A stretch of 64,000 nt of DNA, from positions 124,001 through 188,000 of the forward strand of contig NZ_FZNO01000007.1 in NCBI RefSeq assembly GCF_900188025.1, read 5' to 3'. The notes beneath the pieces were generated by a model. That model ran no database searches. It was not told the DNA's origin and saw only the letters and a program-made list of their open reading frames with translations. The DNA is from Blastococcus mobilis. GTDB lineage: Bacteria; Actinomycetota; Actinomycetes; Mycobacteriales; Geodermatophilaceae. The position numbers and the translations under genes are program-made. Shown here piece by piece: positions 17,612-26,860 of this stretch; position 1 is the first letter of the stretch, and each line of letters begins with the position of its first letter.

Positions 17612-18385
17612 TCAGTCGGTCCAGACCGGATGGCGCTTCTCGAGGAACGCGGCCATCCCCTCACGCGCCCCCGGGATCTGGCTGGCGGCGGCCATCACCT
17701 CGATGGCGGTCGTGTATGCGTCCCGCTCGGGGCGGTCGAGCTGGGCGTACATCGTCTGCTTGCCCCACGCCTTGCTGGCCCGTGAGCCACGGGTGGCCCG
17801 GGCCATCAGGTCGTCGACGGCCTTGTCGAGGTCGTCGTCGGGCACGACCCGGTTGACCAGGCCCCAGTCCTGAGCGGTCGCGGCGTCGATGACGTCGCCG
17901 GTCAGCGCCAGCTCCATGGCCCGCTTGCGGCCGACGTTGCGGGCGATCGCCACCATCGGCGTGTGGCAGAACCAGCCCCCCTTGCCGCCGGGGGCGGCGA
18001 ACCCCGCCGACTCCGCCGCGACGGCCAGGTCGCAGGAGGCCACCAGCTGGCAGCCCGCCGCCGTGGCCAGTGCGTGGACGCGGGCCAGGACCACCTGCGG
18101 CACGTCCTGGATCGTCTGCATCAGCTCGGTGCACAGCGCCAGCAGGCTGCGCACCTCGGGCAGCGAGGCGCCGGCGACGTCGGCGAAGTCGTGGCCGGCG
18201 CTGAAGACCGGGCCCTCGGCGGCGAGCACGATCCCGGTCGCGTCGCTCGATCCGGCTTCGGTGACGGCGGCCAGCAACTGCGTCAGATGCTCCCGGGAGA
18301 GGGCGTTGCGGCGCGCCGCGCGCACCATCGTGATGCGGAGGACGTCACCGTCGCGCTCGACCCGCGGTGCACCGGAAGTACTCAT
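17612..18385 (-). CDS. Enoyl-CoA hydratase/isomerase family protein, ECHDC3-like, catalytic Glu residues absent
   Basis: 257 residues with a crotonase fold. The oxyanion-hole loop GPVFSAGHDFADVAG is present. The block TAAGCQLVASCDLAVA has Gln where rat crotonase has Glu144, and APGGKGGWF has Gly at the Glu164 position, so classic hydration of enoyl-CoA is unlikely. The pattern (CQLVASCD, then CHTPMVAIARNVGRKRAMEL) matches the ECHDC3 subgroup of unknown reaction. It is divergent from the DUF2071 gene with 42 bp between starts. Confidence 0.87.
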   Translation of the reverse strand: MSTSGAPRVERDGDVLRITMVRAARRNALSREHLTQLLAAVTEAGSSDATGIVLAAEGPVFSAGHDFADVAGASLPEVRSLLALCTELMQTIQDVPQVVLARVHALATAAGCQLVASCDLAVAAESAGFAAPGGKGGWFCHTPMVAIARNVGRKRAMELALTGDVIDAATAQDWGLVNRVVPDDDLDKAVDDLMARATRGSRASKAWGKQTMYAQLDRPERDAYTTAIEVMAAASQIPGAREGMAAFLEKRHPVWTD

Positions 18386-18427
18386 GCCGCCGACCCCACC
18401 ACGTCCGACCACCGGTAGCAACGCGTC

Positions 18428-19171
18428 ATGCCCCGGCGCCCGGGGCATTCTCCCGGCGTGCAGCGCGAACCGGTCACCGCAGCCCCGCCACGGTCGGCCC
18501 GCCCGGCGCTCCTGCGTCAGGACTGGCGGGACGTCGCCTTCCTGCACTGGGTGATCCGCCCCGAGGTCGCCGCACCGCTGCTGCCCCCCGGCACCCGGCC
18601 CGACCTGCTCGACGGTCGGACGTTCGCGGGCCTGATCGCCCTGCGCATGGCCCACACGGCGCCACTGGGCGGGCCGCCGCTGCCATGGCTGGGGTCGTTC
18701 GGCCAGGCCAACGTCCGGCTGTACTCGGTCGACGAGGACGGACGACGCGGCGTCGTCTTCCTGTCCCTGGACGCCGGCCGCCTCCTACCCGCGTTGACCG
18801 CGCGGACGGCGGGCCTGCCCTACTCGTGGGCGCAGGTCCACGTGCGGCACGTGGGAGACCGCTGCAGCTATCACCTCGACCGGCGGACCGGGAGGGCGCA
18901 CGCGTCGATCGACCTGCGGGTCGGGCCCCGGCAGGAGCCCGACCCGCTGGAACTCTTCGTGACCGCCCGCTGGGGCATGCACCACCGGGTCCCGACCCGC
19001 ACGGTGTACGCGGCGGTCGAGCACCGGCCGTGGCCGCTGCACGCCGCGGAGCTGGTCCACTGGGACACCGACCTCCTCGCGGTCGCGGGGCTCCCGGAGG
19101 TGTCCGGCCCGCCGGTCAGCGTGCTGTTCTCACCCGGCGTCGACGGCGTCCGCATCGGCCCGCCGGCCTGA
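18428..19171 (+). CDS. DUF2071 (YqjF-like) family protein
   Basis: 247 residues. The family hallmark region DVAFLHWVIRPEVAAPLLPPG lies near residues 35-55, followed by DGRTFAGLIALRM, FGQANVRLY and YSWAQVHVRH, all typical of DUF2071 proteins. These are soluble and of unknown activity. GTG 18458 is an alternative start. It ends 6 bp before the convergent ecm stop. Confidence 0.83.
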   Translation: MPRRPGHSPGVQREPVTAAPPRSARPALLRQDWRDVAFLHWVIRPEVAAPLLPPGTRPDLLDGRTFAGLIALRMAHTAPLGGPPLPWLGSFGQANVRLYSVDEDGRRGVVFLSLDAGRLLPALTARTAGLPYSWAQVHVRHVGDRCSYHLDRRTGRAHASIDLRVGPRQEPDPLELFVTARWGMHHRVPTRTVYAAVEHRPWPLHAAELVHWDTDLLAVAGLPEVSGPPVSVLFSPGVDGVRIGPPA

Positions 19172-19177
19172 GCCGGA

Positions 19178-21232
19178 TCAGGCCGGGGCCGGCACCTTCC
19201 CGTCGAGGTGGGCGGCCAGGTCGTTCGCCTCGCGGATCACGTCCACGATCTGACCCATGATCTCGGTCAGCCCGAAATCCTTCGGCGTGAAGACCCGTGC
19301 CACCCCCTGCTCGCGCAGCCGGCGGGCGTCGCTGTCGGGGATGATCCCGCCCACCACCACCGGGACGTCGTCGAGCCCGGCATCCTTCAGGCCCTGGAGG
19401 ACCGCGGGCACGACCTGCAGGTGGGAACCGGACAGCACCGACAGGCCGACGACGTGGACGTCCTCCTCGACCGCGGCCGAGACGATCTGCGCGGGCGTGA
19501 GCCGGATGCCCTGGTAGACGACCTCGAAGCCGACGTCGCGGGCCCGCACGGCGATCTGCTCGGCGCCGTTGGAGTGCCCGTCCAGACCGGGCTTGCCGAC
19601 CAGGAAGCGCAGCCGCCCGCCCAGCTCCTCACCGGTCGCCCGGACCCGTTCGCGGACTTCGGTGAGGCTCGCGTCGGCCTCGCCACCGCCGGTCGCCGCC
19701 GAGACGCCGGTGGGCGCCCGGTACTCGCCGAACACCTCCCGCAGCACTCCGGCCCACTCCCCCGTCGTGACGCCCGCGCGGGCGCACTCCAGTGTGGCGG
19801 GCATCAGGTTCGTGTCCGAGGCGGCGGCCGTGCGCAGGGCATCGAGCGCCTTCTCCACCGGCGCGGGATCCCGGTCGGCCCGCCACTTCCGCACCGCCTC
19901 CTGGGCGGCGGCCTCGACGGCCGGGTCGACCGTCATGATCGCGGTGTCCAGGTCGGCGGTCAGCGGATTGGGTTCGGTGGTGTCGAACTTGTTGACACCG
20001 ACGACCACGTCCTCGCCGCTCTCCATCTTGCGGCGCCGCTCGGCCAGCGAGCCGACGAGCTGGCCCTTCATGTAGCCGGACTCGACGGCCGCGACGGCGC
20101 CGCCCATCTCCTGCACCCGCGCGATCTCGGCGCGGGCCCCCTCGAGGATCTCCGAGACCTTCTTCTCGACGACCACCGAGCCCGTGAAGAGGTCCTCGTA
20201 CTCGAGCAGGTCGGTCTCGTAGGCCAGCACCTGCTGGAGCCGCAGCGACCACTGCTGGTCCCACGGCCGGGGCAGGCCGAGGGCCTCGTTCCAGGCGGGC
20301 AGCTGCACCGCGCGGGCGCGGGCGTCGCGGGAGAGCGTGACCGCGAGCATCTCGAGCACGATCCGCTGGACGTTGTTCTCCGGCTGGGCCTCGGTCAGGC
20401 CCAGGGAGTTGACCTGGACGCCGTAGCGGAAGCGGCGGTGCTTGGGGTCCTCGACGCCGTAGCGCTCCTTCGTCAGCTCGTCCCAGAGCTGGGTGAAGGC
20501 CCGCATCTTGCACATCTCCTCGACGAAGCGGACGCCCGCGTTGACGAAGAAGGAGATCCGCGCGACGACCTCGCCGAACTTCTCCTGCGGCACCTGACCG
20601 GAGTCGCGGACGGAGTCCAGGACGGCGATGGCGGTGCTGATGGCGTAGGCGATCTCCTGCTCCGGCGTGGCCCCGGCCTCCTGCAGGTGGTAGCTGCAGA
20701 TGTTGATCGGGTTCCACTTCGGCATGGTCGTCACCGTGTAGGCGACCATGTCGGTGATCAGCCGCATCGACGGAGCGGGCGGGAAGACGTAGGTCCCCCG
20801 CGACAGGTACTCCTTGATGATGTCGTTCTGCGTCGTCCCCGCGAGCCGGCGCAGGACAACGTCCGGATCAGCGCCCGTGCCCTCTGCTTGTTCGATGGCG
20901 ACCACCTGGTACAGCGCGAGCAGCCACATCGCGGTCGCGTTGATGGTCATCGACGTGTTCATCTCGTCGAGCGGGATGCCGTCGAAGAGCGCACGCATGT
21001 CGCCGATGTGGGTGACCGGCACGCCGACCTTGCCGACCTCACCGACGGCGAGCTCGTCGTCGGGGTCGTACCCGGTCTGCGTCGGCAGGTCGAAGGCGAC
21101 CGAGAGGCCGGTCTGCCCCTTCGCCAGGTTGCGGCGGTACAGGGCGTTGGACTCGGCCGGCGAGGAGTGGCCGGCGTAGGTGCGCATGACCCAGGGGCGG
21201 TCGCGCTCCAACGGCTTCGAAGGGAACGGCAT
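19178..21232 (-). CDS. ecm: Ethylmalonyl-CoA mutase
   Basis: 684-residue single-chain adenosylcobalamin mutase converting (2R)-ethylmalonyl-CoA to (2S)-methylsuccinyl-CoA (the Streptomyces meaA type). The substrate barrel begins VMRTYAGHSSPAESNALYR, where methylmalonyl-CoA mutase has TIRQYAGF; the block NICSYHLQEAGATPEQE also fits Ecm. The C-terminal B12-binding domain carries DGHSNG (DxHxxG, lower-axial His) and GGIIPDSDA. The ATG at 21232 was chosen because a TACACT -10 lies 8 nt upstream and the N-terminus MPFPSKPLERDRPW fits the family; longer readings are spurious. Confidence 0.95.
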   Translation of the reverse strand: MPFPSKPLERDRPWVMRTYAGHSSPAESNALYRRNLAKGQTGLSVAFDLPTQTGYDPDDELAVGEVGKVGVPVTHIGDMRALFDGIPLDEMNTSMTINATAMWLLALYQVVAIEQAEGTGADPDVVLRRLAGTTQNDIIKEYLSRGTYVFPPAPSMRLITDMVAYTVTTMPKWNPINICSYHLQEAGATPEQEIAYAISTAIAVLDSVRDSGQVPQEKFGEVVARISFFVNAGVRFVEEMCKMRAFTQLWDELTKERYGVEDPKHRRFRYGVQVNSLGLTEAQPENNVQRIVLEMLAVTLSRDARARAVQLPAWNEALGLPRPWDQQWSLRLQQVLAYETDLLEYEDLFTGSVVVEKKVSEILEGARAEIARVQEMGGAVAAVESGYMKGQLVGSLAERRRKMESGEDVVVGVNKFDTTEPNPLTADLDTAIMTVDPAVEAAAQEAVRKWRADRDPAPVEKALDALRTAAASDTNLMPATLECARAGVTTGEWAGVLREVFGEYRAPTGVSAATGGGEADASLTEVRERVRATGEELGGRLRFLVGKPGLDGHSNGAEQIAVRARDVGFEVVYQGIRLTPAQIVSAAVEEDVHVVGLSVLSGSHLQVVPAVLQGLKDAGLDDVPVVVGGIIPDSDARRLREQGVARVFTPKDFGLTEIMGQIVDVIREANDLAAHLDGKVPAPA

Positions 21233-21240
21233 ACCGGCGG

Positions 21241-21267
21241 AGTGTAGGGCGGTTACCCGCCGGTAGC
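21241..21267 (-). promoter_or_regulatory. ecm promoter and palindromic operator
   Basis: Minus-strand TACACT (21246-21241) lies 8 nt before the ATG. Directly upstream is the imperfect palindrome at 21252-21267 (plus strand GTTACCCGCCGGTAGC), related to the ccr operator. The operator falls between the expected -35 and -10. Confidence 0.55.
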
Positions 21268-21324
21268 AGCCCCGCGTCGGGGACCCGCAGCCGACTATGA
21301 CCGGTGGCACACTCGGACGACGGA

Positions 21325-21378
21325 AGCACCCCGTCCCCCTCCCCCTCGCATGCTCGGGGCGAGCCACTGGACGGGGCC
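21325..21378. repeat. Dispersed palindromic repeat, copy F
   Basis: ACCCCGTCCCCCTCCCCCTC, then CTCGCATGCTCGGGGCGAG and GGACGGGGCC. The one copy not beside a stop codon: it lies between the divergent ecm and DUF2007-like genes. Confidence 0.6.
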
Positions 21379-21403
21379 GGTGGGCGGTCGATGGGAGGAC
21401 GGC

Positions 21404-21745
21404 ATGCCGATCGGGGCGGGGAGCAGCCTGCACTACCTCGTGGGCCCGGTGATCGCGTTCGTCGTCCTGGGCCTGCTCGCGCTGTTCATGCGCTGGGCCT
21501 TCGGTACCGGCTACGGCAGGGACAGGGTCCGGCGTACGGCCACACCGCCCGCCGACGACGGCCTGCTCACGCTGGTGGCCACCCTCTCGCGCCGCGAATC
21601 CGCGCTGGCGCTGCGCGCGGTGCTCTCCGACGCAGGCATCCGGTCCACCGTCCGCTGCCCGGCGCCGCACCGGGCCGACGTCCTGGTCTTCCCGGAGGAC
21701 GCCGCCCGCGCCCGGTCGCTGGCCGCGATCTTCCCCGGGAACTGA
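21404..21745 (+). CDS. Small membrane-anchored DUF2007-like protein
   Basis: 113 residues from ATG 21404, preceded by GGGAGGAC. One N-terminal transmembrane helix (about 10-30, LVGPVIAFVVLGLLALFM) precedes a cytoplasmic domain, TLVATLSRRESALALRAVLSDAGI...VLVFPEDAARARSLAAIF, resembling DUF2007 (putative signal-transducing domain, ferredoxin-like fold). Function unknown. The ATG at 21350 lies within repeat copy F and is less likely. Confidence 0.72.
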   Translation: MPIGAGSSLHYLVGPVIAFVVLGLLALFMRWAFGTGYGRDRVRRTATPPADDGLLTLVATLSRRESALALRAVLSDAGIRSTVRCPAPHRADVLVFPEDAARARSLAAIFPGN

Positions 21746-21783
21746 AGACGGGCCCTCGTGCCCCCCGAACGTCGCTCGGCCCG

Positions 21784-21801
21784 GGCCCTCGCGCGAGGGC
21801 C
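21784..21801. terminator. Hairpin downstream of murA and the DUF2007-like gene
   Basis: GGCCCTCGCG/CGAGGGCC is a tight GC palindrome between the convergent ends, directly abutting the murA stop. Confidence 0.55.
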
Positions 21802-23075
21802 TATTGCTGGGTCCGTTCGACCTTCGCCCCGAGGCTCCGCAGCTGGTCGACGAAGTCGGGGTAGCCGCGGTCGACGTGGTGCACCTCCTGGACCTGGGTG
21901 ACGCCGTCGGAGACCAGGCCGGCGAGGACCAGCCCGGCGCCGGCCCTGATGTCGGTGGCGACGACCGGAGCGCTGGAGAGCCGCTCCCGGCCGCGGACGA
22001 CGGCATGGTGACCGTCGATGCGCACGTCCGCGCCGAGCCGCACCAACTCGTTGACGAACATGAACCGGCCCTCGAACACGTTCTCCGTGATCAGCGCCGT
22101 CCCGGTGGACACAGCCGCGAGTGCCACCGCCATGGGCTGGAGGTCGGTCGGGAACCCGGGGAAGGGCAGGGTGACGACGTCGACGCTCCGAGGACGTTCG
22201 GTCATGGCCACCCGGATGCCGTCCGGACGGGCCTCCACGGTCGCGCCGACGTCGGTCAGCTTGTCCAGAGCCACGGACAGGTGCGCGGCGACGGCTCGTT
22301 CGATGACGACGTCCCCGCGGGTCATCACCGCGCCGACGGCCCATGTGCCGGCCACGATCCGGTCGGGCACGGTGGTGTAGCTCACCGGCGCCAGCGTCTC
22401 GACGCCCTCGACAGTGATCGTCGACGTGCCCGCACCGTCGATCCGGGCCCCCATCGCGCCCAGCATCGAGCAGAGGTCGACGATCTCCGGCTCGCGGGCG
22501 GCGTTGTCGATGACGGTCGTCCCGGCAGCGAGGACCGCCGCCATCACCAGGTTCTCGGTGGCGCCGACGGAGGGGAAGTCCAGCCAGATCGACGTCCCGG
22601 CCAGCCGGGGAGCCGTGGCGACCAGGAACCCGTGCTCGCTGACGATCGTGGCGCCCAGCCGCTCGAGGCCCGAGATGTGCATGTCCAGGCCGCGGGAGCC
22701 GATCGCGTCACCGCCGGGCAGCGCCACCCGCGCACTGCCGCACCGCGCCACCAGCGGGCCCAGGACGCTGATCGAGGCGCGCATCCGGCGAACGAGGTCG
22801 TAGTCGGTCTCGGTCGAGGGCTTCTCGGGGACGTCGATGGTGACGCGCCCACCGCCGCCCCCGTTCCCGGTGCGCTCGTAGTCGACGTCGCAGCCGAGGC
22901 GGCGCAGCACCTCGCTCATGATCGAGACGTCGAGGATGTCGGGGACCTCGTCGATGGTGGCCCGCCCGGGCGCCAGCAGCGCGGCTGCCATGAGCTTGAG
23001 CGCGCTGTTCTTCGCCCCCGTGACCCGCACGTGGCCGTTCAGGACCGCGCCGCCGGTCACCTCGAAGCACTCCAT
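21801..23075 (-). CDS. murA: UDP-N-acetylglucosamine 1-carboxyvinyltransferase, Asp-type
   Basis: 424 residues. First committed step of peptidoglycan synthesis: enolpyruvyl transfer from PEP to UDP-GlcNAc. The N-terminal [13 protein letters not shown] motif carries the catalytic Lys/Asn. The mobile loop reads [16 protein letters not shown]: Asp123 stands where E. coli has Cys115. That Cys is the residue alkylated by fosfomycin, and mycobacterial MurA with Asp is naturally resistant. TAGGGT lies 6 nt upstream of the ATG. The gene is divergent from the cobalamin adenosyltransferase, as in mycobacteria (Rv1315/Rv1314c). Confidence 0.97.
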   Translation of the reverse strand: MECFEVTGGAVLNGHVRVTGAKNSALKLMAAALLAPGRATIDEVPDILDVSIMSEVLRRLGCDVDYERTGNGGGGGRVTIDVPEKPSTETDYDLVRRMRASISVLGPLVARCGSARVALPGGDAIGSRGLDMHISGLERLGATIVSEHGFLVATAPRLAGTSIWLDFPSVGATENLVMAAVLAAGTTVIDNAAREPEIVDLCSMLGAMGARIDGAGTSTITVEGVETLAPVSYTTVPDRIVAGTWAVGAVMTRGDVVIERAVAAHLSVALDKLTDVGATVEARPDGIRVAMTERPRSVDVVTLPFPGFPTDLQPMAVALAAVSTGTALITENVFEGRFMFVNELVRLGADVRIDGHHAVVRGRERLSSAPVVATDIRAGAGLVLAGLVSDGVTQVQEVHHVDRGYPDFVDQLRSLGAKVERTQQ

Positions 23076-23081
23076 CCGGCC

Positions 23082-23138
23082 ACCCTACGGCGGGCACTCT
23101 GCGTGCTCGTCGCGACCGCGGTCGCAGCGCCCTAGGCT
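23082..23138. promoter_or_regulatory. Divergent murA / adenosyltransferase promoter region
   Basis: Minus-strand TAGGGT (23087-23082) is 6 nt before the murA ATG. Plus-strand TAGGCT (23133-23138) is 7 nt before the adenosyltransferase ATG. Both look like -10 boxes of leaderless transcripts. Between them lies the perfect 14-bp palindrome GCGACCGCGGTCGC (23112-23125), a possible shared operator. Confidence 0.45.
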
Positions 23139-23145
23139 GCCGGGC

Positions 23146-23751
23146 ATGACAGTCCGGCTGACCCGCATCTACACCAAGACCGGCGACGCCGGACAGACCC
23201 ACCTCGGCGACATGAGCCGGGTGGCCAAGACCGATCCGCGACTGGTCGCCTACGCCGACGTCGACGAGGCCAACAGCGTGCTCGGCACCGCACTGGCACT
23301 CGGCGCACCACAACCCGCCGTCGCCGGCCTGCTGCGCAGCATCCAGAACGACCTCTTCGACGTCGGGGCCGACCTCTGCACCCCGATCACCCCGGACCCG
23401 CAGTTCCCGCCGCTCCGGGTGACCGCGGCCTACACCGAACGACTCGAGGCGGCCTGCGACGAGTACAACGAGTCGCTGCCGAAGCTGGCCAGCTTCATCC
23501 TCCCCGGCGGCACTCCCGCGGCGGCGCTGTTGCACCAGGCTCGGGTGGTGACGCGGCGGGCCGAGCGCAGCGTCTGGGCACTACTCGAGGTGGACGGCGA
23601 GCGCACCAACCCCGAGACGGCCCGCTACCTGAACCGGCTCTCGGACCTGCTGTTCATCCTGGCGCGCGTCGCGAATCCCGGCGGCGACATCCTGTGGGAA
23701 CCCGGGGCGCACAGCGGGGCTCATGCCCAGCGCGGGACGAGCACCGATTGA
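23146..23751 (+). CDS. Cob(I)alamin adenosyltransferase, PduO type
   Basis: 201 residues. Transfers adenosyl from ATP to cob(I)alamin, making the coenzyme the mutases in this window need. The N-terminal ATP loop TRIYTKTGDAGQTHLGDMSR, then VAYADVDEANSVLG and the C-terminal RRAERSVWALLEV...NRLSDLLFILAR signature define the family (human MMAB type). It sits beside murA as in M. tuberculosis. Its start follows TAGGCT by 7 nt. Confidence 0.95.
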   Translation: MTVRLTRIYTKTGDAGQTHLGDMSRVAKTDPRLVAYADVDEANSVLGTALALGAPQPAVAGLLRSIQNDLFDVGADLCTPITPDPQFPPLRVTAAYTERLEAACDEYNESLPKLASFILPGGTPAAALLHQARVVTRRAERSVWALLEVDGERTNPETARYLNRLSDLLFILARVANPGGDILWEPGAHSGAHAQRGTSTD

Positions 23752-23759
23752 GAGCGGCC

Positions 23760-23846
23760 CCTACGAGTCGAGGACCCCGTCCTCCTCACCCGTCGCACGC
23801 TCGGGGTGAGCGGCGGGACGGGGCCTGAGGGGACACGGGTCCTTTC
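23760..23846. repeat. Dispersed palindromic repeat, copy G
   Basis: GAGGACCCCGTCCTCCTCAC, then GTCGCACGCTCGGGGTGAG and GGGACGGGGCC, ending GGGTCCTTTCTCAG at the stop of the convergent DUF2550 gene. Lies between two convergent stops. Confidence 0.7.
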
Positions 23847-24248
23847 TCAGCTGCCCGGCGGGGCCGACTCCACCCAGGACAGGAAGCCGGTCACGGTCGA
23901 GGGCTCCATGGCGAGCTCGCGTGGCCCCTCCGGACCGGTGATGGCGAGGACGACGACGTCGGAGGGGAGAGCCAGGTCGTCCCGTGCCGGGCCGCGGCGG
24001 GACTCCACCCGGAGCTCGGCGCGGCAGAGGCGTTCCTGCGGTCGCACGGCCAGGGAGAGTGCTCGGTACCAGAGCAGGACGTCACCGCCGTACCAGGCGA
24101 CGCCCACCGACCATCGCGGCGAGCCGATCGGACGCAGCCACATCGTCACCGCGCCGAGGCCGGACAGCAGGAAGCGGCGGCGGAGCAGGAACGCCACGAC
24201 GAGCACCACGAGGACAGTGGCGAGCAGGACCAGCAGGACAGTGGTCAC
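23847..24248 (-). CDS. DUF2550 membrane protein
   Basis: 133 residues. One N-terminal transmembrane helix (VLLVLLATVLVVLVVAFLL) followed by a compact domain with GGDVLLWYRALSLAVRP, typical of DUF2550. It resembles Rv1312, which also directly follows atpC, 49 bp upstream here. No biochemical function is known; the context suggests co-transcription with the ATP synthase epsilon gene. Confidence 0.88.
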   Translation of the reverse strand: MTTVLLVLLATVLVVLVVAFLLRRRFLLSGLGAVTMWLRPIGSPRWSVGVAWYGGDVLLWYRALSLAVRPQERLCRAELRVESRRGPARDDLALPSDVVVLAITGPEGPRELAMEPSTVTGFLSWVESAPPGS

Positions 24249-24297
24249 GGCGCGACCGGTTGCGGTGGAACTCGTCGATCAGGAGCGGATCAGGAGC

Positions 24298-24687
24298 TCA
24301 GGCGCTCTCGCCGGCGGCCCGCAGGCGGGACTGGGCGCGACGCGCGGCCTCGAGCGCCTCCGGGTCATCACCGGCGTCCTCGGCCCGACGCAGGGCCTCA
24401 CGGGCCCGCTCGACATCGATCTCGCTCGCGATCTCGGCGGTCTCGGCGAGAATGGAGACGCCGCGGTCGGTCACCGACAGGAACCCGCCGTGGGCCGCCA
24501 CGACGACGTCCTCACCGGACGCGGTGCGGATGGTGACCACCCCACCCCCGGCCAGCTCGCCCAGCAGCGGGGCGTGGCCGGGCAGCACACCCAGCTCGCC
24601 CTCAGTCGTGCGGGCGATGACCATGGTGGCCTCGCCGGACCAGATCTTCCGCTCGACGGCCACCAACTCGACCTGCAGGGTCGCCAC
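24298..24687 (-). CDS. atpC: F1Fo ATP synthase epsilon subunit
   Basis: 129 residues from GTG 24687, with GAGGAG at good spacing. The N-terminal beta-sandwich ([40 protein letters not shown]) and a C-terminal two-helix region rich in Ala/Arg match epsilon. It regulates ATP hydrolysis and couples the rotor to the c-ring. Unusually, it is separated from atpD by about 670 bp holding repeats, a strong hairpin and small ORFs, so it may need its own promoter. Confidence 0.95.
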   Translation of the reverse strand: MATLQVELVAVERKIWSGEATMVIARTTEGELGVLPGHAPLLGELAGGGVVTIRTASGEDVVVAAHGGFLSVTDRGVSILAETAEIASEIDVERAREALRRAEDAGDDPEALEAARRAQSRLRAAGESA

Positions 24688-24819
24688 GACACTCCTCGGG
24701 ATCCACCGGCGGGGCGGTGCGGTACGGGGGTTCGCCGGTCCAGGGACGCGGCGACGGGTGCTGCTCACTCTAGCGGCGCGTCGTCGACGTGCCTGCCCAG
24801 CCCCCGGCCCCGTTACCGG

Positions 24820-24874
24820 GCCGGCCCTCTCCTGACGTGCCCCGAGCCTGTGAGGGGTGGGAGGCGGGCCTCCT
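24820..24874. repeat. Dispersed palindromic repeat, copy H
   Basis: CCTCTCCTGACGTGCCCCGAGCCTGTGAGGGGTGGGAGGCGGGCCTCCTT-type element (described by parts: core GAGCCTGTGAGGGGTGGG) running into the stop of the 65-residue gene at 24875. More diverged than other copies. Confidence 0.55.
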
Positions 24875-25072
24875 TCAGACGCAGCGGCGGTACAGGAGAG
24901 TCCATCGGCCGACCCGGACCCACGGACGCCGGACCGTCGAGGCGGGCGCCCACTCGTCGACGTCGAAACGCTCCCCCTCGGCCGGCTCCCACGGCGCGTA
25001 CGGCGGCCAGCTCCAGCCGGCCTCGCCGCTGCGGGATGTCGCGTCGTTCGCGTCCACGTCGATCCTCGTCAC
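24875..25072 (-). CDS. Small Trp-rich hypothetical protein
   Basis: 65 residues from GTG 25072. Nearly every third codon base is G or C, as in neighbouring genes, which argues that it is translated. Trp-rich segments include [12 protein letters not shown] and [16 protein letters not shown]. No family recognised. It lies inside the unusual atpD-atpC gap, and its GTGA start overlaps the stop of an even smaller ORF. Confidence 0.55.
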   Translation of the reverse strand: MTRIDVDANDATSRSGEAGWSWPPYAPWEPAEGERFDVDEWAPASTVRRPWVRVGRWTLLYRRCV

Positions 25073-25191
25073 GGTGCCCGCTGGTCGGGCTCATCTGTCG
25101 GATGGTCGGCGTCGGGCGCGCTGACCAGGAGGGACAGTAGCGCCGATCCACCTACACGGGTGACCGTGATGTCCCCCGATCGTGGGCACAC
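25069..25191 (-). CDS. Possible 40-residue ORF overlapping the Trp-rich gene
   Basis: Starts GTG 25191 and reads MCPRSGDITVTRVGG... to a TGA shared in GTGA with the next gene. Codon bias is moderate and no ribosome binding site is visible. The overlap is the main evidence. It may instead be leader sequence. Confidence 0.28.
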   Translation of the reverse strand: MCPRSGDITVTRVGGSALLSLLVSAPDADHPTDEPDQRAP

Positions 25192-25227
25192 CGGCGGCCG
25201 CGCGGAGGGACCGGAGCGGAACGGCGA

Positions 25228-25259
25228 ACGGCCGGGCCCTCCGAGGAGGGCCCGGCCGT
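25228..25259. terminator. Strong hairpin between atpD and atpC
   Basis: ACGGCCGGGCCCTCC, GA loop, then GGAGGGCCCGGCCGT: a perfect 15-bp stem. It would end or attenuate the atp operon transcript after atpD, an unexpected place because atpC lies further downstream. Confidence 0.7.
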
Positions 25260-25291
25260 CGCCGGACTGGAACGGCCACCCTTCAGTTGAA

Positions 25292-25360
25292 GGTCCGCCC
25301 TGCCCTCCACCGCTCGCAAGCTCGCGGCGGGACCCTGCAGGGCGGCCGTGGGGGGTCCTT
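25292..25360. repeat. Dispersed palindromic repeat, copy I
   Basis: CCGCCCTGCCCTCCACC, core GCTCGCAAGCTCGCGGCGGG, CCCTGCAGGGCGGCC and GGGGGGTCCTT, ending within 3 bases of the atpD stop codon. Confidence 0.7.

Positions 25361-26860
<1,500 letters not shown>

Noticed and set aside
19208-21247. 679-residue plus-strand ORF opposite ecm
   Set aside because: Antisense shadow; ecm on the minus strand has full-length homology features including the B12 domain.
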